Part shown: one piece after another, positions 1-8,584 of the stretch
Layout: each line of letters opens with the position of its first letter
Position numbering within the stretch: position 1 is the stretch's first letter
Source of the DNA: M3007 sp044226205
Lineage (GTDB): Bacteria; Bacteroidota; Bacteroidia; Chitinophagales; Saprospiraceae
Direction: 5' to 3'
Length of the DNA: 64,000 bases
Assembly (NCBI GenBank): GCA_044226205.1
Contig: JBGAHL010000006.1
Location: 1-64,000 of the forward strand
Notes under the pieces: model-generated
Database searches by the model: none
What the model was told of the DNA's origin: nothing
The model's input: the letters and a program-made list of their open reading frames with translations, nothing else
Position numbers and translations under genes: made by a program

Positions 1-204
1 AAAAAGCGAAAGACCGCCTGGGCCAATTACCATGTGGCTGGGACTGCAAAAACTCCAGACCTATGTGAATGCACAGGCCCTCTTTGCTAAAAATAACGAT
101 ACCTAATGTCAATGAACTCATTTTGTGTGCATACCGTAGGAGAAAACACCAAGCAGGGCCAAAAACACTCCCCATTTTACCGTCCACTCGCCATTTCCCC
201 AAAG
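1..204. other. Intergenic left edge, no gene recognised
   Basis: No reading frame here resembles a known protein and no RNA fold was recognised. The stretch looks more AT-rich than the rest of the window. It lies beyond the terminator of the tRNA on its right, so it may be the tail of a gene spacer cut by the window edge. Confidence 0.4.
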
Positions 205-240
205 AAAAAACCCTCGTAAGTCTCAGACCTACAAGGGTTT
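205..240 (-). terminator. Intrinsic terminator of tRNA-Glu
   Basis: Read on the minus strand, AAACCCTTGTAGGTCT pairs with AGACTTACGAGGGTTT (two G-U wobbles, almost no loop) and is followed by a T run. It sits just 3' of the minus-strand tRNA gene, the expected place for its terminator. Confidence 0.7.
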
Positions 241-253
241 ATCCGAATTTTGA

Positions 254-328
254 TGGTAGCCCGTACGGGAATCGAACCCGTGTTACAGGAATGAAAATCC
301 TGCGTCCTAACCCCTAGACGAACGGGCC
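254..328 (-). tRNA. tRNA-Glu (anticodon TTC)
   Basis: The minus strand folds as a full cloverleaf. The acceptor GGCCCGT pairs with ACGGGCT and the anticodon stem CAGGA/TCCTG carries loop TTTTCAT, giving anticodon TTC. The T arm has the canonical GGTTCGATTCC, and the D arm is GTCTAGGGGTTAGGAC. The discriminator A and 3' CCA are encoded. It decodes GAA/GAG and is followed by its own hairpin terminator. Confidence 0.95.
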
Positions 329-417
329 TTCTGGCGAAAGCGGGGCAAAGATATGCGCGGACCGTTTTTATTTCCAAATACCTGTTTCAAATTTTTTGAA
401 AAAAATCCAATCCGCTC

Positions 418-1701
418 CTACAAACTCCATTTGAGGCCGTTTTGGTTCCGCGCATCGGGCAAAATTTCCGCCCACACCAGCCAGGCCGTGATCGCCGTGG
501 CCGCCAGAAACCAGACCAGCAGCAAAGTCGAGGCGCCCGACCACCAGGCATCGAGGCCAAACCAGTCGCCCGTGCGGACGATCCAGTACGCGCCGATGCC
601 GTTTTTCAGCGCCTCCCAGGCCAGCGCCACAGGATTGCGGTCCATGTACTCGGTATAACTGTACACGCTCAAAAACACAAATGCGCCGTACCAGAAAATA
701 CCGGGCGATCCGACCGGCCCCAGGTTGGCGAAAAAGTGAAACACAAGCAGGATGGTAAAAGTGAACTGCGCCCAGGCCCAGGCCTGCGAACGGGCAGAAT
801 GCCGTGGCTCGTATTTTTCAAAATGATGGATGTCGTCGATCTTCCCGACCGGAAAACGGGCCGCCACGTCGGCCGGACGCCAGCCCGTGGGCATCCACCA
901 GATGCGCAGCTTGTCCCGCCAGCTGCGGGCGTGCCAGGCGTCTTTGAGCAGCAGCCAGAGGTGCTGAAAATTGATCTTGACGGGGTTCCAGGTGCGCGCC
1001 GGCCGCGTGATGCCGTACACGGGCGGCACCTCGGGCAATTCTTCCTGAAAGGTGCCGAACAACTTGTCCCAGATGATAAAAATCTGCGAATGATTGCGGT
1101 CCATGTACTCGGGATTGAGGGCATGGTGCACGCGGTGGTGCGAGGGCGTCACGATGATCTTTTCCAGAAAACCCATTTTCCCGATGTGTTGGGTGTGGTA
1201 CCAGAACTGCATGAACAAATGAATGGGCGCTACCACGGCGATCACCTGCACCGGCACGCCGAGCATGGCCGCCGGCAAAAGAAAAAACGTAAACAGGTTG
1301 ACAAACGACGAAATGCTCTGCCGCAAAGCGCAAGCCAGGTTGTAATCCTCGCTGCTGTGGTGAATGGCGTGTTTGTTCCAGAACAGGTTGATTTCGTGGC
1401 TCCAGCGATGCACCCAGTAGCCCTGAAAATCGAGCACCACAAAGGCCACTGCGTAGGTGAGCCAGCTCGATTCGATGTGGTACAGCGCGACCTTGTCGAG
1501 CATCCAGCTGTACGTGAGGATCGAAACGCTGAGCCCCAGTACGTCTTTGACCACGTTGGTGATGCCCGAGCTGAGACTGGAAATCATATCCATCGGCCGC
1601 AAAGTGTCTTTCCCCTTGCGCCAGCCGTACCATTTTTCAAAAAAAACCAAACCCAGAAATATGGGCATGGCAATGAGCAGTATTTGTCCGTATCGTTCCA
1701 T
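418..1701 (-). CDS. Sterol desaturase / fatty acid hydroxylase family protein
   Basis: A 427-residue membrane protein of the fatty acid hydroxylase superfamily, diiron enzymes that hydroxylate or desaturate lipids. The iron-binding histidine clusters are all visible: HRWSH at residues 98-102, HAIHH at 111-115 and HHRVHH at 188-193. Hydrophobic segments lie before, between and after them. A C-terminal third of about 150 residues adds further membrane helices and is longer than in short desaturases, resembling the alkylglycerol-monooxygenase-like branch. The substrate cannot be read from sequence. It lies downstream of the UbiD gene on the same strand, separated by a large inverted repeat. Confidence 0.85.
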   Translation of the reverse strand: MERYGQILLIAMPIFLGLVFFEKWYGWRKGKDTLRPMDMISSLSSGITNVVKDVLGLSVSILTYSWMLDKVALYHIESSWLTYAVAFVVLDFQGYWVHRWSHEINLFWNKHAIHHSSEDYNLACALRQSISSFVNLFTFFLLPAAMLGVPVQVIAVVAPIHLFMQFWYHTQHIGKMGFLEKIIVTPSHHRVHHALNPEYMDRNHSQIFIIWDKLFGTFQEELPEVPPVYGITRPARTWNPVKINFQHLWLLLKDAWHARSWRDKLRIWWMPTGWRPADVAARFPVGKIDDIHHFEKYEPRHSARSQAWAWAQFTFTILLVFHFFANLGPVGSPGIFWYGAFVFLSVYSYTEYMDRNPVALAWEALKNGIGAYWIVRTGDWFGLDAWWSGASTLLLVWFLAATAITAWLVWAEILPDARNQNGLKWSL

Positions 1702-1754
1702 GTGACAAAATTAGAGACGAGAGAGGAAATGTGTTTGGGCAGGAGAGGAAAGAA

Positions 1755-1837
1755 TTCGACAGGATCGACAGGATTTTCAGGATTTTGCGGCTTCGCCGCT
1801 GTTTGATTATCCTGAAAATCCTGTCGATCCTGTCCAA
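1755..1837. repeat. 9-nt-periodic repeat forming a perfect 26-bp inverted repeat
   Basis: Three 9-nt units (GACAGGATC, GACAGGATT, TTCAGGATT) run from 1758 to 1784. The complementary array runs from 1809 to 1835. The arms 1758-1783 and 1809-1834 are exact reverse complements. The 25-nt centre holds a second small hairpin, GCGGC-TTC-GCCGC. It lies between the UbiD stop and the hydroxylase start and could form a very stable RNA hairpin from either strand. Related 9-nt arrays occur at 26197 and 63310. Confidence 0.85.
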
Positions 1838-1856
1838 CCTAAAAAGCCTGTCCCCC

Positions 1857-3671
1857 TCAAAAATACCGCTCCAGCAAACCGCTCACGCGGCGCTGCACAT
1901 CGGGATCGACCACCAGTTCCGGGGCGTGGTGGGGCTTTTTGCGGGCGTCGATCAGCAGCGGGCCGGTGCAGCCCCAGTGTTTGTTTTCCACAAAGGCCCC
2001 TACCCCATGCACGTCGTGGCTGGGGTTGGCGCGGGTAAAGGCGACCCAAAGGAAATTGTTGAGCGTAGCGGCTGTAAAACGGCTGTCGTCGACCAGCAAG
2101 ACCAGCGGGATGTGTTGCATATCGAGCCCTTTCAAGGTATCGCCCAGGGCCGCTACGTGTTGGAGCGCTTCTTGCACCGTCCGGTACGCCGGCGCCTGTA
2201 CGGCCAGGATACCCGGCAGACAAAATTGCGGATCGCCAAAGCCCTCGGGCAGGCGGAAACCGGCGGGCAACTCGGCGCGCAGGGCGCGGCGCTGATCGCC
2301 CCGGCAGGCCATCACGACTTTGGAGCCTTCGTTCCAGCCGGAGCCGGAATAATCGAGCGTATCGATGGTCGTGCGGGTCTGGAAATGCAGGTCGCGCGTC
2401 CAGTCGACCCGTTCGAGCACATGCCGGAAAAAGTGTGGAATATCGTGCGTATCGAGCGCGGGATTGTCGTCGGAAGCGGCGATGATGAGGAATTTGGCCA
2501 GGGAAGTCTGGCCGGTGCCCAACACACGATTGGCGATGGTCAGGATTTCTTCGGGACGGCGCTCGCGGAAGGGCATGTAACGTTCGTGACCGATGGCCAG
2601 CAACAGCGGGTGGACGCCCGCGGCATCCACGGCGTGCAGTTCTTTCAGCCCGGGAAACTCCTGGGGCGTCAGCGGGGCGACCAGTTCATGAATGAGCCAG
2701 CCGAAACTGCTGTCTTCCTGCGGCGGGCGGCCCACCGCGGTAAAATGCCAGAGCGGGTCTTTTCGGTGGTACACCTTGTGCACCTTCATCACAGGAAAAT
2801 CGTGCGCCAGGGAGTAGTAGCCCAGGTGATCGCCAAAGGGACCTTCGGGCTTTTTGACGTTTTTCAGGATTTCGCCGGTGATGACGAAGTCGGCATCGCT
2901 GCTCAGCACGTGGCCGTCGCGGCGCAGGTAGCGAAAACGACGGCCGGCCAGCATGCCGGCAAAGGTGAGTTCGCTCAACCCTTCGGGCAGGGGCATGATG
3001 GCCGAAAAGGCATGACTGGGCAGTCCGCCGACAAATATGGAGCAGAGAAATGGCTCCTGCCGCCGGTTGTATTTCTCGTGGTGCACCCCGATGCCGCGGT
3101 GCAACTGGTAGTGCATACCGATCTCTTCGTTCGGCACGTAGTCGTTGCCCGTCAACTGGATGCGGTACATGCCCAGGTTGGAGTGCATGACGCCGGGCAT
3201 GTCGGGGTCTTCGGTGTACACCTGCGGCAGGGTGACGAAGCCGCCGCCGTCGAGGGGCCAGCTTTTTACGCAGGGCAATTGATCGATCGTGGTGGTCCCC
3301 CAGCTTACGGGCGCGCCGAACAGGCTTTTTTGGGGCAAAGCCGACAGGGCCGTGATGGGTGCGGAAAGGTAGCGGCCCGGTTTTTTAAAAAAATTGGCGG
3401 GGTCTTTTTTCAATTCCAGCACCCGTTTTACGCGTTCCAGGGTGTGGCGAAACAAAAAAGCCGTGCGTTCGAATGTGCCGTACATATTGCTGACGGCCTG
3501 AAAAGGGCTTCCTTTTACCCGTTCATACAAAATAGCGGGACCGCCCCGGTCGTACACCTGTCGGTGAATTTCGGCCATTTCAAGGTCGGGGTCAACTTCT
3601 TCACGAATCCGCAACAGATGCCCGTTCCGTTCGAGGTCGTTCACGGCATCCCGCAAGCATGTGTAAGCCAT
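1857..3671 (-). CDS. UbiD family decarboxylase
   Basis: A 604-residue protein of the UbiD family, prenylated-FMN-dependent decarboxylases acting on aromatic or unsaturated acids; Bacteroidota relatives are often assigned to quinone synthesis. The N-terminus (MAYTCLRDAV, then LERNGHL and EVDPDLEMAEI) and the later KVHKVYHRKDPLWHFTAVGRPPQED block are typical of the family. The start at MAYTC is preferred over an ATG 10 codons upstream (3701), because those extra codons would lie inside the terminator stem of the preceding gene. No ubiX-like flavin prenyltransferase gene is seen in this window, so the cofactor must come from elsewhere in the genome. Confidence 0.87.
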   Translation of the reverse strand: MAYTCLRDAVNDLERNGHLLRIREEVDPDLEMAEIHRQVYDRGGPAILYERVKGSPFQAVSNMYGTFERTAFLFRHTLERVKRVLELKKDPANFFKKPGRYLSAPITALSALPQKSLFGAPVSWGTTTIDQLPCVKSWPLDGGGFVTLPQVYTEDPDMPGVMHSNLGMYRIQLTGNDYVPNEEIGMHYQLHRGIGVHHEKYNRRQEPFLCSIFVGGLPSHAFSAIMPLPEGLSELTFAGMLAGRRFRYLRRDGHVLSSDADFVITGEILKNVKKPEGPFGDHLGYYSLAHDFPVMKVHKVYHRKDPLWHFTAVGRPPQEDSSFGWLIHELVAPLTPQEFPGLKELHAVDAAGVHPLLLAIGHERYMPFRERRPEEILTIANRVLGTGQTSLAKFLIIAASDDNPALDTHDIPHFFRHVLERVDWTRDLHFQTRTTIDTLDYSGSGWNEGSKVVMACRGDQRRALRAELPAGFRLPEGFGDPQFCLPGILAVQAPAYRTVQEALQHVAALGDTLKGLDMQHIPLVLLVDDSRFTAATLNNFLWVAFTRANPSHDVHGVGAFVENKHWGCTGPLLIDARKKPHHAPELVVDPDVQRRVSGLLERYF

Positions 3672-3695
3672 ACGTTCACAAAATTGTTCGTCGCA

Positions 3696-3741
3696 AAACA
3701 ACAGCCCCGGCGCCGCATTGTTGGCGCCGGGGCTGTTGTTT
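3696..3741 (-). terminator. Strong intrinsic terminator after the START-domain gene
   Basis: A perfect 19-bp stem (AAACAACAGCCCCGGCGCC and its complement) with an 8-nt loop lies 19 nt after the START-domain stop codon. On the minus strand it ends in GTTGTTTT; the plus strand side also has a T-rich tail (TTTATTTTTTAT), so it could act in both directions. It isolates the UbiD gene from the upstream transcript. Confidence 0.85.
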
Positions 3742-3760
3742 ATTTTTTATACAAACTACC

Positions 3761-4420
3761 CTAATCCTTGATATAAGCCAGTTTTGCGTCCTGATATTTA
3801 GGCAGTTGCAAAATTTGCCGCATGTTTTTGATCGTCTCGCGGGGCCCCGAGTCGATGGCCATATTGACCAGCCAGTCCGGCAAACTGCCGCCGGGGTTCG
3901 AGTAAATGTAATACTCCACGTACACCCAGCCGCCGGCCCCGGGGATCATGGTCCAGCGGGTGTTGCACTTGCGGATACGAACCACGTCATTGGTTTCCGG
4001 CAACATATCGGGCGCAGCCTCGCTCACGGCCGTGATGGCCTTGGTAACGGGGTCCTGTTCCAGCCTGGAATGCATGATGACGTCGCGATCATTGACGGGC
4101 CAGGGGAAATCGAGTCGGGAGTAATAATAACATTCGTGGTCATTGACGCGCCGCAGCAGTCGGGATTCGGCCACTTTGTACCCCCAGGCGGGGTATTGAT
4201 CCACTTCGGAAAGCAGTTGAACGAGGCCCGAAAGCGGGGCTTTCAGGGAGGTGACGAGTTTGATTTCATGCACGTCGGCCGTCCGGCGGATGTACACCTT
4301 GACGGCATCCTTGTCGTTTTTTAATTGCCAACCTTCGTTGGACTGTGCCATGGAAGCGCTTTGGCCAAACAAAATGAAGGCAGCGCCCCAAAGCAGGTGC
4401 AGGGTGAGTTTTCTCAGCAT
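3761..4420 (-). CDS. START domain-containing exported protein
   Basis: A 219-residue protein. An N-terminal signal peptide (about residues 1-25, ending near SASMAQS) is followed by a single StAR-related lipid transfer (START) domain: WQLKNDKDAVKVYIRR, then FPWPVNDRD and WTMIPGAGGWVYVEYY. START domains bind hydrophobic ligands such as sterols or lipids in a deep pocket. The signal peptide places it in the periplasm or at the surface. It is monocistronic, with a strong terminator right after it. The ligand is unknown. Confidence 0.82.
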   Translation of the reverse strand: MLRKLTLHLLWGAAFILFGQSASMAQSNEGWQLKNDKDAVKVYIRRTADVHEIKLVTSLKAPLSGLVQLLSEVDQYPAWGYKVAESRLLRRVNDHECYYYSRLDFPWPVNDRDVIMHSRLEQDPVTKAITAVSEAAPDMLPETNDVVRIRKCNTRWTMIPGAGGWVYVEYYIYSNPGGSLPDWLVNMAIDSGPRETIKNMRQILQLPKYQDAKLAYIKD

Positions 4421-4504
4421 GGATCTTATTCAGTTAAGGAACAGGTTTAACGATAAAATGGAAGGGCTTGTTTGATTCTCGTCGAAAAATCGTGCCGAAA
4501 CGTG

Positions 4505-6292
4505 TTAATTCAACACTACGTCAAATTGTAATTTGGCAAGACTGCTGTACGCTCCGTTGGCGCGGTTCGAAAGCTCTTCATGATTCCCTTCTTCCACGAT
4601 CTTTCCGCCTTCCAGGACGTAAATACGGTCGACGTCGCGAATGGTCGCCAGTCGGTGCGCGATAATGATGCTGGTTCGGCCTTCCATCAGGTTGTTGAGG
4701 GCCTCCTGAACGATCTTTTCACTTTCCGCGTCCAGCGAGGAAGTGGCTTCGTCGAGCAGCAACACGGCCGGGTCGCGGAGGATGGCCCGCGCGATGGCGA
4801 TGCGCTGGCGTTGTCCGCCGGACAACTTGATCCCGCGTTCGCCGACAACCGTGTCCAGCGCTTCGGGGAAAGTGCGGATAAAATCCCAGGCATTGGCTTT
4901 TTGCGCGGCTGCTATGATCTCCGCCTCGGTGGCCTCGGGTTTTCCGTACAGGATGTTTTCGCGGATCGTGCCGCCAAACAGAATGACCTCCTGAGGCACG
5001 ATGGCAAAATTGCCGCGATACGATTCGAGGTCATAGCCGGCGATATCCTGTCCATCCACGGTTATCCGGCCATTGTCGGGGTAATGGAATTGCAGCAACA
5101 ACTGCATGATGGTGCTTTTCCCGGCGCCGCTTTGCCCCACAAGGGCGACTTTTTTGCCCGCAGGAATATCGAAACTCACGCCTTTCAATACCTCGACATC
5201 CGAGCGGGTCGGGTAGGAAAAATGCACGTTTTCAAAGGAAACCACGCCTTTCAGGTGCCCTGCGGGATGATTGGTCAGGGGGCGGATCTCGGCTTCGCTT
5301 TTGGAGTTCAGGATTTCACGCACCCGCTCGGTCGCGCCGACCGCGCCCACCAGCTCGGTGTAAAAATTGCCTAAACCCGCTATGGCGCCGCCGATAATGG
5401 CGGTGTAGGTGACAAAAGAAATCAATTGCCCGGCCGTGATCTGGCCGGTCTGCACCATGTACATGCCGTAGCCGATGACGAAAAACAGGGCGCCGAACAG
5501 CATCGTGATGATAAACACCGAAAAGACCGCGCGGCCTTTGGCATAACGCATGGACACCTTCACCACCGTGTCGTTCGACCTGGCGTAGCGGCGGCTTTCG
5601 AACAATTCGTTGGTAAACGCTTTCACCGCGTGAATGCTTTGCAGGGTTTCATCCAGGATGGTATTGGCTTCGCCCAGCTGATTCTGGCGCTCCTTGGACA
5701 GTTTGCGCACCCAGCGGCCAAAAAACATGGCGCCGACGACGATCAGCGGAAAGGTAGCCAGCATGACGCCGGCCAGTTTGGGTGACATGAACAGCAGCAC
5801 GGCGATGCCGCCGACCAGAATAATGATCTGGCGGATAAACTCGGCGAGGATGAAATAGAAGGTGTTGTAGAGTTTCTCCACGTCGTTGGTCACGCGGCTG
5901 ACCAGTTCCCCTACCCTGCTTTTTTCAAAAAATACAATGGGCTGGGAAATGAGCCTTTTGTAAAGCGCCACCCGAATATCTGCCGTGCCTTTTTCGCTCA
6001 CCTGGGCAAACATCATCACCCGCAGGTAGGAAACGATGCCCTGAAAAACGAGGATGCCGATCAGCCAGAACCCGATCTCTTTGAGGTCGACATTGGGCGC
6101 CGCGCCCTGGGCCACGTCGAGCATCTGGCCGATGATCTTGGGAAAGACCAGAAAGACGGTGCTCGACAAAAACAGCAAGAGCAGGCCGGAGATAAATTGC
6201 CATTTGTATGGCTTGACAAAGGCAAAAATTTTGAGCGCGTCACGCAGGGTTTCCCGTGAAAGTTTGGGGCGGGCTGGTTCTTGCTGATCCAT
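4505..6292 (-). CDS. ABC transporter, fused permease and ATPase (MsbA-like)
   Basis: A 595-residue half-transporter of the ABC type 1 exporter class. The membrane domain spans about residues 30-320 with six helices. The nucleotide-binding domain spans about 345-590, with Walker A GQSGAGKST (386-394), signature LSGGQ (490-494), Walker B VLLLDEATS (510-518) and the switch histidine H546. All catalytic motifs are intact. It should work as a homodimer in the inner membrane. Lipid, peptide or drug export are all possible; the MsbA-like length and lack of extra domains fit lipid or multidrug export. A candidate promoter lies 32 nt upstream. Confidence 0.9.
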   Translation of the reverse strand: MDQQEPARPKLSRETLRDALKIFAFVKPYKWQFISGLLLLFLSSTVFLVFPKIIGQMLDVAQGAAPNVDLKEIGFWLIGILVFQGIVSYLRVMMFAQVSEKGTADIRVALYKRLISQPIVFFEKSRVGELVSRVTNDVEKLYNTFYFILAEFIRQIIILVGGIAVLLFMSPKLAGVMLATFPLIVVGAMFFGRWVRKLSKERQNQLGEANTILDETLQSIHAVKAFTNELFESRRYARSNDTVVKVSMRYAKGRAVFSVFIITMLFGALFFVIGYGMYMVQTGQITAGQLISFVTYTAIIGGAIAGLGNFYTELVGAVGATERVREILNSKSEAEIRPLTNHPAGHLKGVVSFENVHFSYPTRSDVEVLKGVSFDIPAGKKVALVGQSGAGKSTIMQLLLQFHYPDNGRITVDGQDIAGYDLESYRGNFAIVPQEVILFGGTIRENILYGKPEATEAEIIAAAQKANAWDFIRTFPEALDTVVGERGIKLSGGQRQRIAIARAILRDPAVLLLDEATSSLDAESEKIVQEALNNLMEGRTSIIIAHRLATIRDVDRIYVLEGGKIVEEGNHEELSNRANGAYSSLAKLQFDVVLN

Positions 6293-6323
6293 AATTAGTG
6301 AATATTCGAAGGATTAGAGGGGG

Positions 6324-6331
6324 CGAAAGTA
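6324..6331 (-). promoter_or_regulatory. Candidate -7 promoter element for the ABC transporter
   Basis: The minus strand reads TACTTTCG, one mismatch from the Bacteroidota -7 consensus TAnnTTTG. It lies about 30 nt before the ABC transporter start. No clear -33 element was found. Confidence 0.45.
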
Positions 6332-6426
6332 GAAGTAAAGGCCGTTAAATATGTCATGTTTCCAACATAAGCAGCAACGAAAAAAAGGACGAACCAGGCC
6401 GTTTTTTACTTTAAACAACCCGCGAT

Positions 6427-6765
6427 TTAACACACCCGGCTTCCGTCGGCCACTTGGCGGTCGGGCTGCAACAAGACGACAGAACCGTCCGATTGTTCAA
6501 AACCAAGTACCAGAACTTCGGAAAAAAAGTTGGCGATCTGTTTTTGGGGGAAATTGCAAACTGCAACTACCTGACGGCCAACAAGTTCGGCCGCCGTGTA
6601 CAGATGCGTGATTTGGGCGCTGCTTTGTCGCACGCCCGTTTCCGGGCCAAAATCGATGCGCAACTGGTAGGCCGGCTTGCGGGCCTGTGGAAATTCACGG
6701 GCTTCGAGAATGGTACCCACGCGGAGCTCTACTTTCCAAAAATCGTCGAAACTTATTGCTGTCAT
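6427..6765 (-). CDS. csaA: CsaA-like tRNA-binding protein
   Basis: A 112-residue protein made of one tRNA-binding OB-fold (EMAP/Trbp111 type), the whole length of CsaA. Recognisable blocks are DFWKVELRVGTILEA at the N-terminus, AYQLRIDFG, SSAQITHLY, VVAVCNFPQKQI and the end SEVLVLGF. CsaA has been described as an export-related chaperone, and the fold binds tRNA; which matters here is unknown. It is transcribed alone, divergently from the OmpA-like gene. Confidence 0.88.
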   Translation of the reverse strand: MTAISFDDFWKVELRVGTILEAREFPQARKPAYQLRIDFGPETGVRQSSAQITHLYTAAELVGRQVVAVCNFPQKQIANFFSEVLVLGFEQSDGSVVLLQPDRQVADGSRVC

Positions 6766-6843
6766 TGCACCATATTTTGGTTAAAAAACGGGAAACAAAG
6801 GTCGTACAAGTGCCTATTTTTTTGAAAATGTTGCAACAAAGTG

Positions 6844-6872
6844 TTGAAAAATACTTGTGTGACCTACATTTG
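6844..6872 (+). promoter_or_regulatory. Bacteroidota-type promoter for the OmpA-like gene
   Basis: TTG at 6844-6846, an 18-nt spacer, then a perfect TACATTTG (-7 element) at 6865-6872. It lies about 30 nt before the ATG of the OmpA-like gene. The spacing matches that of two other promoters in this window (24403 and 29644). Confidence 0.7.
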
Positions 6873-6904
6873 CACAAGGGAAATCCCGCATCAAACCCGA
6901 CATT

Positions 6905-7516
6905 ATGCATTCAAAAACAGTCATTTGGATCGCCTTCGCCGTGTGGAGCCTGATCTGCTGGCGCTGGTACGTCTGCGGCATCAAGGATGCCTGTCATTCC
7001 AGCGCCCAGGCCGCCGTCACCACGCCGGCTATCGAACCGGAGCCGCTCCCCGCCGCGCCGGCAACCGAGCCCGCGACCTCGGCCAACAACGCCGCTAACA
7101 ACGCGGCCACGAACAGGGCAAACACCCCGAAACAAACGCAACTGGAAGAGAACAACATCAATTCCGTGCAGGTGGTTGAAATGCCCGATCGGGTGGAAAT
7201 CTACTTCCCTTACAATTCCGTTCAAAAAGAGGAAAACGACGCCATCGACGAATACCTCAACCGACTGGCCGAAACTCTCCGCTCCTCGGGCGGCAAGGTG
7301 ACCATCTCCGGCCACACCGACGGCATCGGCGACGCCCGTTCCAACAAGGAACTTTCCCTGCTGCGCGCCAAAAACATCAAACGTATTCTTGTCGCCAAAG
7401 GCGCCAAAAGCGAACAGATCAAACTGGTCGCCTACGGCGAAAGCAAGCCCGTGGCTACCAACGATACGCCGGCCGGCCGCTACAAAAACCGGCGGGTTGT
7501 CATTCGCCTCGATTGA
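6905..7516 (+). CDS. OmpA family protein with N-terminal membrane anchor
   Basis: A 203-residue protein. An uncleaved-looking hydrophobic N-terminus (about 5-25) is followed by an Ala/Pro/Asn-rich linker (about 35-75) and a C-terminal OmpA domain (about 90-203) that binds peptidoglycan. The domain shows VTISGHTDGIGD, a block beginning NKELSLLRAKNIKRIL, and a terminal NRRVVIRLD. It likely tethers an envelope membrane to the cell wall. It is followed 55 nt later by the helix-hairpin-helix membrane protein and probably shares its transcript from the promoter at 6865. Confidence 0.85.
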   Translation: MHSKTVIWIAFAVWSLICWRWYVCGIKDACHSSAQAAVTTPAIEPEPLPAAPATEPATSANNAANNAATNRANTPKQTQLEENNINSVQVVEMPDRVEIYFPYNSVQKEENDAIDEYLNRLAETLRSSGGKVTISGHTDGIGDARSNKELSLLRAKNIKRILVAKGAKSEQIKLVAYGESKPVATNDTPAGRYKNRRVVIRLD

Positions 7517-7571
7517 TTTCACCCGAACCGACACCGCCAAGCAATTATCACCTCCATCAATCTTCGCCAAT

Positions 7572-8537
7572 ATGTTCCAACAAGATATCACCCTGGGTCC
7601 CGGCACCGGCACGTTTACCGCCCACACCCTCGAAATTTTCATCATGCTCTTCGTGGCCTTCCTCATGGGCCTATGGATGGGCTGGGCGCTGTGGAGCCGC
7701 TTCCGTCAAATGTCGGACCGCCTGCGTACGGAAAATGACAGTCTCACCCTGACCGTCAACAACCTCCGCGCGGAACTGGAAACCCTGCGCGGTAAAGTCA
7801 CGGCCTTCGATTCGGAACGCTCCGAATGGAACATCCGCTACGACATCATGGAACGCGAAAACGCCGACCTGCGCCAACGCCTGAGCGATATCGAACAGGA
7901 GAGTACCCGCACCCGCGACCGCAACCTTCAACTTGAAACCGAACTCGGCCTGTCCCACGATTCCGACACGGACGCTTCCGCCATCCCCCTCGAAATCAAC
8001 ACGGCAACCGATACGCCCGACGCTTCCGACGACGACATCTGGGTGGCCGACCCCGAATCCGACCTCGCCGGCATGGCCGTGGAAGAAGCTACCGCGGAAG
8101 CGGACCTCGTAGCCGAATACGGCGACACCCTGCCTGCGTTTGAACTGAGCGACGATCCCATCGTGGAAACCCTGACCGCCGACACCACCGACGTGATCGC
8201 CCCGACGGCAATCGACACCGAAACACCCGCCCTGGAAGAGCCGCCGGTCATCATCGCCTCGGCCATTGCAGGCCACCGCGACGATCTGAAAATCGTGGAA
8301 GGTATCGGCCCCAAAATCGAAGAACTGCTGTTCCAGAGCGGCATTTTTACCTATCAACAACTGGCAGAAACGCCGGTCGAAGACATTCGCACGATTCTGA
8401 GCAACGCGGGTTCGCGTTTTGCCATGCACGACCCGGGCACCTGGTCGGCCCAGGCACTGCTTGCCGCAAATGGCGAGTGGGACAACCTCAAAGCATATCA
8501 GGATTTCCTGAATGCCGGCAAAAGGCCCGGCGCGTAA
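7572..8537 (+). CDS. Membrane-anchored coiled-coil protein with helix-hairpin-helix domain
   Basis: A 321-residue protein. One transmembrane helix (about 19-40) is followed by a coiled coil (about 42-128), a long acidic Asp/Glu/Thr-rich linker (130-230) and a C-terminal helix-hairpin-helix-type domain (about 237-298) with DDLKIVEGIGPKIEELL. Such domains bind DNA or act in protein contacts. The reading frame extends 61 codons upstream inside the ompA-like gene; the ATG at 7572 is chosen because it directly precedes the membrane anchor. The function of this family is not established. Confidence 0.75.
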   Translation: MFQQDITLGPGTGTFTAHTLEIFIMLFVAFLMGLWMGWALWSRFRQMSDRLRTENDSLTLTVNNLRAELETLRGKVTAFDSERSEWNIRYDIMERENADLRQRLSDIEQESTRTRDRNLQLETELGLSHDSDTDASAIPLEINTATDTPDASDDDIWVADPESDLAGMAVEEATAEADLVAEYGDTLPAFELSDDPIVETLTADTTDVIAPTAIDTETPALEEPPVIIASAIAGHRDDLKIVEGIGPKIEELLFQSGIFTYQQLAETPVEDIRTILSNAGSRFAMHDPGTWSAQALLAANGEWDNLKAYQDFLNAGKRPGA

Positions 8538-8584
8538 GGCAGCCCCTTACATCTGACAACCCGCTTGTGTAGAGAGGGGGGCCG

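Noticed and set aside
1637..1837. Short minus-strand peptide with DRIDRIFRI repeats
   Set aside because: It is the translation of the 9-nt repeat itself; no support as a gene.
1731..3764. Long plus-strand reading frame of 677 codons opposite the UbiD gene
   Set aside because: It mirrors the GC-rich third-codon pattern of UbiD, has no recognisable domain, and begins inside the inverted repeat.
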